From JBASNZ01 sp049657775 (lineage in GTDB: Bacteria > Actinomycetota > Coriobacteriia > Anaerosomatales > Anaerosomataceae), in the NCBI GenBank assembly GCA_049657775.1, contig JBASNZ010000012.1, positions 5,910-69,909 on the forward strand: a stretch of 64,000 nucleotides of DNA, given 5' to 3'. The stretch's first letter is position 1, and every line of letters starts with the position of its first letter. Under the pieces are notes generated by a model. It saw nothing but the letters and a program-made list of their open reading frames with translations, did not search any database and was not told the origin of the DNA. Shown here piece after piece: positions 57,538-64,000 of this stretch. Position numbers and translations under genes: made by a program.

Positions 57538-58320
57538 ATGCCGGTAGGCGAAAAGCTCGCCGCGGAGAGGCGCAAGCAGGGCAAGAGCCTAGGCGACGTT
57601 TCCGAAGCGACCCATATCATGCGCAGGTTGCTCGAATCGCTCGAGAATGGGCGCGTGGACGAGCTCCCAAGCGCGGTGTACGTGCGCGGCTACATCCAGA
57701 ACTACGCCAAGTACCTGGGCATGGACCAGACCCCGCTACTGCTCGAGTTCGAAGAGGACCTCGGAGGAAAGCCTCCGCGCGACTCGCGGCTCGAAGATGT
57801 CCCCGAGGCCTCCGTCGTGCCCATGAGAGACCAGATACACCACATCCCCACGCGTACGTGGCTCATGCTCGTAGCTGCGCTCGTGCTCATCGGCCTGGTT
57901 CTGTGGGCGGTCGGAGCATTGCTCGGACAGGACAAGGAACTGCCACCGATCCCGCCGTCCACAACGACCACCACCGTCGAGCCGACCTCGACCGTTCCCG
58001 GCACGACCACCGACACCGTCCCGGGAACCTCCACCGCACAGCCGGCGGCACCCGGGCAAGTCGATCCGGCCGCGGCGTTCACCCTCAAGATCACGGTGGC
58101 CGACGGCGCCGCGTCATGGGTCAGGGTGACCATCGACGGCAAGAAGGCGTACGAAGGAACGCTCACCGGAGGCACCTCGAAGGAGTGGACCGTCACGTCC
58201 GAAGCGTCGGTTCGCGTCGGCAAGCCCGACGCTGTAACCGTCACGCGAGATGGCGCACCCGTGACGCTCAAGAGCGTCGATGGCGTCGCCGTCGCGACCA
58301 TCACAGCGTCCGCGGAGTAA
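57538..58320 (+). CDS. RodZ-like helix-turn-helix membrane protein (DUF4115)
   Basis: A 260-aa protein with a Cro/CI-like helix-turn-helix at 5-65 (KLAAERRKQGKSLGDVSEAT, VYVRGYIQNYAKYLGM), one membrane helix (about 107-130), a Thr/Pro/Val-rich extracytoplasmic linker (140-180) and a C-terminal DUF4115 beta domain (about 182-258). This is the RodZ architecture, linking MreB cytoskeleton to wall elongation. No mreB is in the window. It lies after ftsK, as in many Gram-positive genomes. The start at 57538 is an ATG after AAGGATGGCG. Confidence 0.88.
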   Translation: MPVGEKLAAERRKQGKSLGDVSEATHIMRRLLESLENGRVDELPSAVYVRGYIQNYAKYLGMDQTPLLLEFEEDLGGKPPRDSRLEDVPEASVVPMRDQIHHIPTRTWLMLVAALVLIGLVLWAVGALLGQDKELPPIPPSTTTTTVEPTSTVPGTTTDTVPGTSTAQPAAPGQVDPAAAFTLKITVADGAASWVRVTIDGKKAYEGTLTGGTSKEWTVTSEASVRVGKPDAVTVTRDGAPVTLKSVDGVAVATITASAE

Positions 58321-58355
58321 CCGTCGCTCCGCACGATGCGTGCGAGAGGAGAACC

Positions 58356-58853
58356 ATGGCCAAGGAACAGAGTTTTGACGTCGTGTCCCAGGTGGACATG
58401 CAAGAGGTCGACAACGCGGTCCAGCAGGCCGCAAAGGAACTCGTACAGCGCTACGACCTCAAGGACACACACTCCACGATCGACCTCGACAAGCACGGAG
58501 CCACCGTGACCGTCACGGCACCGAGCGACTTCGTCTTCAAGCAGGTCAAGGACGTGCTCGACACCAAACTGGTCCGCCGTCAGATCGATCTCAAAGCGCT
58601 TTCGTGGGGCAAGATCGAGACGGCAGCAGGCGGTACCGTGCGTTGCGCCGCGACCATCGTCAACGGCATCGACATCGAGATCGCGCGTAAGATCAACAAG
58701 GATGTGCGCGACGAGAAGTACAAGGTCAAGGTCCAGATCGAGGGCGACAAAGTGCGTGTCTTCTCGGCCTCGCGCGACGAGCTGCAGGCGGTGATCGCCT
58801 TCCTCAAGGCGGCCGACTACGGCATTCCTCTCCAGTTCACCAACTACCGGTAG
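58356..58853 (+). CDS. yajQ: YajQ family nucleotide-binding protein
   Basis: A 165-aa YajQ (DUF520) protein: MAKEQSFDVVSQVDMQEVDN, DLDKHGATVTVTAPSDF, RKINKDVRDEKYKVKVQIEG and the end YGIPLQFTNYR are all diagnostic. YajQ-like proteins bind nucleotides or tRNA, and members in Xanthomonas and Pseudomonas bind cyclic di-GMP and act as effectors. Whether this one does is unknown, but it is worth noting with the GEMM-I element at 48969. GAGAGGAGA lies just before the ATG at 58356. Confidence 0.95.
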   Translation: MAKEQSFDVVSQVDMQEVDNAVQQAAKELVQRYDLKDTHSTIDLDKHGATVTVTAPSDFVFKQVKDVLDTKLVRRQIDLKALSWGKIETAAGGTVRCAATIVNGIDIEIARKINKDVRDEKYKVKVQIEGDKVRVFSASRDELQAVIAFLKAADYGIPLQFTNYR

Positions 58854-58857
58854 CATC

Positions 58858-60153
58858 GTGCCTCGCACTCCGGCCATCGCATTCATCACCCTCGGATGCC
58901 CGAAGAACGAGGTCGACTCCGACCGCATGAAAGCGGCCGTTGTCGCCTCGGCGTACACGCTCGTCGATGAGCCGCTCGCCGCTGACGTCATCGTGCTCAA
59001 CACCTGCGCATTCATCCAAGAGGCCGCCGAGGAAGCCATCGGCGAGATCATGTCGCTGGCGGAGTGGAAGGCCGAGCGCGCGGGGAGACGCCTGCTCGTG
59101 GCGGGCTGCCTGCCGTCACGCTACGAGGGCGAGCTCGAGACCGAGATCCCCGAGGTCGACGCCTTCGTCCCGGTGGCCGAGGAGCAAGCGCTCCTCTCCG
59201 TCCTCGAGCGGGTCACCGGGGTCGCCGCGAACGCGACGGACGGTCCCGGGCGCACGATTCCAGCCTCCACCGCGTACGTGCAGATATCTGACGGATGCGA
59301 CCGTCGGTGCGCGTACTGCGCCATCCCGTCCATCCGGGGACCGCACGTGAGCCGCCCGCTGGACGACATCCTTGCCGAGGCGCGCTTCCTCATCGACAAC
59401 GGCGCTCGCGAACTCATCTTGGTGGGACAGGACACGTCCGCGTGGGGCCGCGACCTGAGCGGCCGCGAACGGCTACCCGAGCTTCTGGGTGCCGTGGCGT
59501 CGCTTCCCGGCGAGTTCCGTGTCCGCGTCATGTATCTGCAGCCCGACGGCGTGTCCGACGAACTCCTCGCCACGATGGCAACGCACGATCGCGTCTGCCG
59601 CTACCTCGACGTGCCCGTTCAGCACGCGTCGCGTAACGTGCTGAAGCGCATGGGGCGCCCGGGTGACTACGACTCGCTGCTCGCGCTTGTCGCGCGCATC
59701 CGTGCCGCGGTGCCTGGTGTCACGCTCCGTACGACCATCATGTCCGGTTTCCCGGGCGAGACGCGCGCCGATGCGCGTGCGCTGGAGCGGTTCGTCTCGG
59801 CCGCGGCTTTCGACTACACCGGGGTGTTCGCGTTCTCGCCCGAGGATGGAACGCTCGCCGCGTCCATGCCCGACCAGGTGCCTCGCCGCACCCGACTCGC
59901 ACGTGCACAACGACTGCGCGACCTCGCGGACGTCGTTGGCGCATCGGCCGCCGCGGCACGTGTCGGCTCCACGGTGACTGTCCTGATCGAAGGCCCCGAG
60001 GAGGACGACATGGCGGTCGGTCGCACGTGCGGCCAGGCTCCCGAGATCGACGGGGTCACGCTCTTCCCGCCGGGACCGGAACGCGGTACGTTCGCATCTG
60101 TGCGAATCGAAGACTCCGACGGCTACGACCTGTACGGTCAGGTGATCGTGTGA
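58858..60153 (+). CDS. rimO: Ribosomal protein S12 methylthiotransferase RimO
   Basis: A 431-aa radical SAM methylthiotransferase acting on Asp88/89 of uS12. The N-terminal UPF0004 domain has ITLGCPKNEVDSD, VLNTCAFIQEA and VAGCLPSRY (cysteines of the auxiliary cluster). The radical SAM motif is GCDRRCAYCAIPSIRG. The C-terminal TRAM domain spans about 365-430. CPKNEVDS is the RimO rather than MiaB form. The GTG start is five bases after yajQ. Its stop overlaps pgsA's GTG (GTGA). Confidence 0.95.
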   Translation: MPRTPAIAFITLGCPKNEVDSDRMKAAVVASAYTLVDEPLAADVIVLNTCAFIQEAAEEAIGEIMSLAEWKAERAGRRLLVAGCLPSRYEGELETEIPEVDAFVPVAEEQALLSVLERVTGVAANATDGPGRTIPASTAYVQISDGCDRRCAYCAIPSIRGPHVSRPLDDILAEARFLIDNGARELILVGQDTSAWGRDLSGRERLPELLGAVASLPGEFRVRVMYLQPDGVSDELLATMATHDRVCRYLDVPVQHASRNVLKRMGRPGDYDSLLALVARIRAAVPGVTLRTTIMSGFPGETRADARALERFVSAAAFDYTGVFAFSPEDGTLAASMPDQVPRRTRLARAQRLRDLADVVGASAAAARVGSTVTVLIEGPEEDDMAVGRTCGQAPEIDGVTLFPPGPERGTFASVRIEDSDGYDLYGQVIV

Positions 60154-60755
60154 GCCCGCTCTCCACTGCGGCGAACCGCGTGACGCTCGTTCGCATCGTG
60201 CTCATCCCGGTGTTTCTCGTCATATTGCTGGCGGAACTGCCCGTCTGGGGCCCGTGGCTCGCAGCGCTGGTGTTCACGCTGCTGGCGGCCACCGACGCTG
60301 TCGACGGCTACCTCGCGCGCTCGCGCAACGAGGTCACCACCTTCGGCAAGTTCATCGATCCGCTCGCCGACAAGCTGCTTGTCACGGCAGCGTTGGTGGC
60401 GCTGGTCGACCTGGAGCGACTGCCATCATGGATCGCGCTCATCATCATCAGCCGCGAGCTGGTGGTCTCGGGTCTGCGCATGGTCGCGGTCGCCGAGGGA
60501 CGCGTGATCGCCGCCTCCAACTACGGCAAGATCAAGACCGTCCTGCAGATCATGGCGATCGTCGGCTTCATCGTCATGGACAGCTCGGTCATCCCCGACG
60601 TCCTGGGACCCCGGATGGCATACGCGTTCTGGGTCCTCACCTGGATCGTCATGGTCGCCGCCCTTATCGCCACGGTCGCGTCGATGATCGACTACTTCTA
60701 CCACGCACGGGACATCATCACCGGCCCCTGGACGAGCGGACGCGGCGATGCGTAA
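60150..60755 (+). CDS. pgsA: CDP-diacylglycerol-glycerol-3-phosphate phosphatidyltransferase
   Basis: A 201-aa membrane enzyme making phosphatidylglycerol phosphate from CDP-diacylglycerol (product of CdsA, 16915). The CDP-alcohol phosphotransferase motif is complete: DAVDGYLARS, then NEVTTFGKFIDPLADK. N-terminal NRVTLVRIVLIPVF is typical. The GTG at 60150 overlaps the rimO stop. The upstream open frame is rimO shadow. Confidence 0.94.
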   Translation: MSPLSTAANRVTLVRIVLIPVFLVILLAELPVWGPWLAALVFTLLAATDAVDGYLARSRNEVTTFGKFIDPLADKLLVTAALVALVDLERLPSWIALIIISRELVVSGLRMVAVAEGRVIAASNYGKIKTVLQIMAIVGFIVMDSSVIPDVLGPRMAYAFWVLTWIVMVAALIATVASMIDYFYHARDIITGPWTSGRGDA

Positions 60756-61968
60756 GCGAGTCCCGGCCGCGATCGTGACGGTCGGCACCGAGCTCGTCAC
60801 CGGTCAGCGGCTCGACACCAACACCTCCGAGATCTCTCGTGCGCTGATGGGGGCGGGATATGCGGTCTTCGAGGCGGTCTCGCTACCGGACGACATCGAG
60901 CTCGTCGCGTCGATACTGCGAGAGTTGACCGGCACGTACGCCCTGGTGGTGGTCACCGGGGGCCTTGGGCCCACCCATGACGACGTAACCCGCGACGCCG
61001 CGGCACGTGCTCTCTCCCGAGACCTGATACGAGACCCGGGCATCGAGCGGGGCCTTCATGCGGTGGTAGCCCGCCACACCGACATCGAGGCTGCACGTCA
61101 GGTCTTCAGACAGGCGGATGTGCTGCGAGACGCGACGGTCCTTCCCGCGGTCACCGGCACTGCTCCCGGGCAGGTCATATCCACCCCGGCAGGACGGCTC
61201 GTTCTGCTTCCCGGACCTCCGTCTGAGATGCGCCCGATGCTGCGCGCATTCATGGAGACCGAACCTACGACGACACCGCCGGTCCGACTGCGATGCGTAG
61301 GCATGACCGAGTCAGACGTGCAGGTCCGTGCCGAGCGCGCGCTCGAAGGCATCGAGGGCATCGGGTTCACGGTGCTCGCCGCTCCCGCGCTCATCGAAGC
61401 GCTGCTGTTCGATGACGGGGCGGGGGAGGAGCTTCTGTCCTCCGCCGAGCGCAAGGTTGCCGCCGCCCTCGGCGACGCATGCTACTCGCGGAACGGTTCA
61501 TCGCTTGCCCAGATCGTGGTCGGGCTCGCTCGCGAACGGGGCGAACGCATCGCCACGGCCGAGTCGTGCACGGGCGGCATGATCGCTGCCGCCCTTACCG
61601 ATGTCGCCGGCGCCTCCGACGTGTTCGTCGGTGGCATCGTCGCGTACTCCGACGACGTCAAGATCTCCACGCTGGGAGTGCCGGCCGGGACGCTCGCCCG
61701 GCACGGTGCCGTTTCCGCTGAGACCGCGCGCGCCATGGCCGAGGGGGCGCTCGCGCTCGGCGCGACGCTCGCCGTCGCGACCACCGGCATCGCCGGTCCC
61801 GGAGGCGGAAGCGACGAGAAGCCGGTGGGGCTGGTGTGGACGGGTGTTGCGACCCCCGCAGGATCGCATGCGTTCGACAGACAGCTCATGGGCGATCGTG
61901 ATGGCATCCGCACTCGTGCCACCATCTATGCGCTTGACGCCCTCAGACGCGCTCTCACGGGCTTGTAG
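60748..61968 (+). CDS. cinA: CinA family competence/damage-inducible protein
   Basis: A 406-aa two-domain CinA. The N-terminal MoCF-biosynthesis-like domain has VTVGTELVTGQRLDTNTSE and VVTGGLGPTHDDVTRDA. The C-terminal NMN deamidase (PncC) domain (about 245-405) has TAESCTGGMIAAALTDVAGAS and TTGIAGPGGGSDEKPVG. It may process damaged nucleotides and NMN. The cinA-(thpR)-recA order ties it to the recombination genes. ATG at 60748 overlaps pgsA by eight bases. Confidence 0.95.
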   Translation: MRKRVPAAIVTVGTELVTGQRLDTNTSEISRALMGAGYAVFEAVSLPDDIELVASILRELTGTYALVVVTGGLGPTHDDVTRDAAARALSRDLIRDPGIERGLHAVVARHTDIEAARQVFRQADVLRDATVLPAVTGTAPGQVISTPAGRLVLLPGPPSEMRPMLRAFMETEPTTTPPVRLRCVGMTESDVQVRAERALEGIEGIGFTVLAAPALIEALLFDDGAGEELLSSAERKVAAALGDACYSRNGSSLAQIVVGLARERGERIATAESCTGGMIAAALTDVAGASDVFVGGIVAYSDDVKISTLGVPAGTLARHGAVSAETARAMAEGALALGATLAVATTGIAGPGGGSDEKPVGLVWTGVATPAGSHAFDRQLMGDRDGIRTRATIYALDALRRALTGL

Positions 61969-62556
61969 ATGGGTATCCGCACCTTCATCGGCATCGCTCT
62001 GGGCACGCACATGCGCGAAACGCTCATCGAATGCGGCGACCGGATCAGGCACGCGGCCGTCTCCTGGCGGGGCCAGAAGTGGGTGAGCGCCGAGAACCTC
62101 CATCTCACGCTGGCGTTCCTTGGGACGCTTCCCGAGGATGCGATCGACGAGGTGGCGCGTCTGGCAAGCGAGGCATGCACCTCCACCGCCGTCTACACCG
62201 TGTCCCTCGGCGAGCTAGCCGCGGTTCCACGGCTGAGGACTGCCAGGATGATCTGGTCGAGCATCGACGCCGGCGCCGTGGAGACCTCGATGTTGGCGAA
62301 TGCGCTCGCGGAGAAGCTGTCTGCTGTCGGATATGAGCCCCCAGATCGGGCGTTCGATCCGCATATCACACTCGTGCGCGCACGCGATCCGCAGCCACTG
62401 CCGTTCGAGGCGATCGACGCGGCCAACCGGCTGCTGTTCGCGACAGACGAACGTGACTCCGCCATGTCAGTGCGAGGTATTACCGTGTACTCCAGCATGC
62501 TCACCCCGCGCGGGCCGGTCTACGACGAACTCGCATTCCTGTCCTTCCCGGGATGA
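61969..62556 (+). CDS. thpR: RNA 2',3'-cyclic phosphodiesterase (2H family)
   Basis: A 195-aa 2H phosphoesterase of the ThpR/LigT family. Both catalytic histidine motifs are visible: HLTLAFLG with His45 and HITLVRAR with His132. The family hydrolyses 2',3'-cyclic phosphates and can ligate RNA halves in vitro. The ATG directly follows the cinA stop with no gap. It is the last gene before the LexA-controlled recA promoter. Confidence 0.93.
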   Translation: MGIRTFIGIALGTHMRETLIECGDRIRHAAVSWRGQKWVSAENLHLTLAFLGTLPEDAIDEVARLASEACTSTAVYTVSLGELAAVPRLRTARMIWSSIDAGAVETSMLANALAEKLSAVGYEPPDRAFDPHITLVRARDPQPLPFEAIDAANRLLFATDERDSAMSVRGITVYSSMLTPRGPVYDELAFLSFPG

Positions 62557-62583
62557 TTGACACCGAACGTGTGTTCGTATACG
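62557..62583 (+). promoter_or_regulatory. recA promoter with LexA (SOS) box
   Basis: A perfect consensus -35 TTGACA (62557-62562) is followed by CGAACGTGTGTTCG (62564-62577), an exact match to the Gram-positive LexA box CGAACnnnnGTTCG. TATACG (62578-62583) sits 15 bases from the -35, or TACGGT (62580) at 17. The operator fills the spacer, so LexA would block RNA polymerase directly. Confidence 0.9.
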
Positions 62584-62634
62584 GTGAATCCAGCCTCAGG
62601 GGTCGCCCAAACGGGTGAAAAGGAGCAGATGGCA

Positions 62635-63669
<1,035 letters not shown>

Positions 63670-63676
63670 CGGTCTG

Positions 63677-64000
63677 GTGGCCGCTCTGGTCACCGACATA
63701 GAGACCCCCCGGATCGGCGCACGACTCAGGCGTATCTGGCTTGACGGCGAGCCTTGGAAGACAACGTCGGCAGCAGTCGTGAAGGCCGTTGGCGTTGCCA
63801 CTGGCGATGTCGTAGAGCCCGATGCGCTTTCGTTGTCGCTCCAATCAAACGAGGCCGACGCCGCTCGCGAACGCGCCCTGCAGCTTCTCGGATACCGCGA
63901 GCGCAGCCGCTTCGAACTCCGCGCAAAGCTTGCGGAGGACGGCTATCCGCCGCCGGTGCTTTCGGCCATCGTCGGTGCGTTCGAACACACGGGACTGGTC
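63677..64000 (+). CDS. recX: Regulatory protein RecX (5' part, runs off window)
   Basis: The first 108 codons are present, from GTG 63677 to the window end with no stop. ARERALQLLGYRERSRFELR and AKLAEDGYPPPVLSAIVGAF match the start of the RecX helical repeats, preceded by a ~60-residue N-terminal segment with a small beta-like domain. RecX limits RecA filament growth. It lies seven bases after the recA stop and so shares its SOS control. Confidence 0.9.
   Translation, partial: MAALVTDIETPRIGARLRRIWLDGEPWKTTSAAVVKAVGVATGDVVEPDALSLSLQSNEADAARERALQLLGYRERSRFELRAKLAEDGYPPPVLSAIVGAFEHTGLV

Noticed and set aside
62557..62634. N-terminally extended RecA starting at 62557
   Set aside because: The extension would translate through the -35, LexA box and -10. 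Family N-termini and the AAGGAG site support 62635 (or 62629).

Overview
The window is a dense, high-GC bacterial chromosome segment. All but one of about 64 genes lie on the + strand. Gene content and order (ffh-rpsP-khpA-rimM-trmD-lepB-rplS-rnhB; rpsB-tsf-pyrH-frr-uppS-cdsA-dxr-rseP-ispG-proS; rimP-nusA-ylxR-infB-rbfA-nrnA-truB-ribF-rpsO-pnp), a WhiG/FliA-type sigma factor, a CWB2-repeat surface protein and a Gram-positive type LexA box at recA suggest an actinobacterium. A free-living member of class Coriobacteriia is my best guess. This is inferred from gene content only.

Layout. 1-5.3 kb: protein-export and ribosome/tRNA maturation genes (ftsY end, two type I signal peptidases, ffh, rpsP, khpA, rimM, trmD, rplS), closed by a strong terminator. 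5.4-12.7 kb: rnhB, yraN, comM, dprA, trmFO, a XerC/D recombinase, a WhiG/FliA sigma factor and a response regulator with a C-terminal zinc ribbon. 12.9-23.6 kb: translation, cell-envelope lipid and isoprenoid genes through proS. 23.7-24.5 kb: a VanW-family gene. 24.7-35.0 kb: the rimP-nusA-infB-pnp translation and RNA block, with an attenuator-like hairpin ahead of rimP. 35.0-38.3 kb: an M16 peptidase, dapB and aspartate kinase.

38.4-51.6 kb is the accessory part, a surface-polysaccharide locus: Wzz-like co-polymerase, flippase, three GT4-type glycosyltransferases, a hexapeptide acyltransferase, an O-antigen ligase/polymerase, a radical SAM-SPASM enzyme, a G5-domain membrane protein (the only minus-strand gene) and a polysaccharide deacetylase. 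It ends with a secreted parallel beta-helix protein carrying three CWB2 wall-binding repeats. That gene has a 335-bp leader containing what I read as a GEMM-I (cyclic dinucleotide) riboswitch followed by a long hairpin. A 7-nt strand between them can pair either with the aptamer or with the hairpin. I consider this locus, a second-messenger-controlled wall-anchored beta-helix protein beside a polysaccharide assembly cluster, the most interesting system in the window.

51.7-64 kb returns to housekeeping: dapA, RNase J, uppP, ftsK, a RodZ-like protein, yajQ, rimO, pgsA, cinA, thpR, recA with a LexA box between its promoter elements, and the start of recX, which runs off the window.

Many genes are joined by 1-8 bp start/stop overlaps (GTGA, ATGA, TGATG), so long translationally coupled operons are likely. 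Several longest-possible reading frames (comM, dprA, tsf, nusA, dapB, recA, pgsA and others) were trimmed to starts supported by Shine-Dalgarno sites, overlaps and family N-termini.
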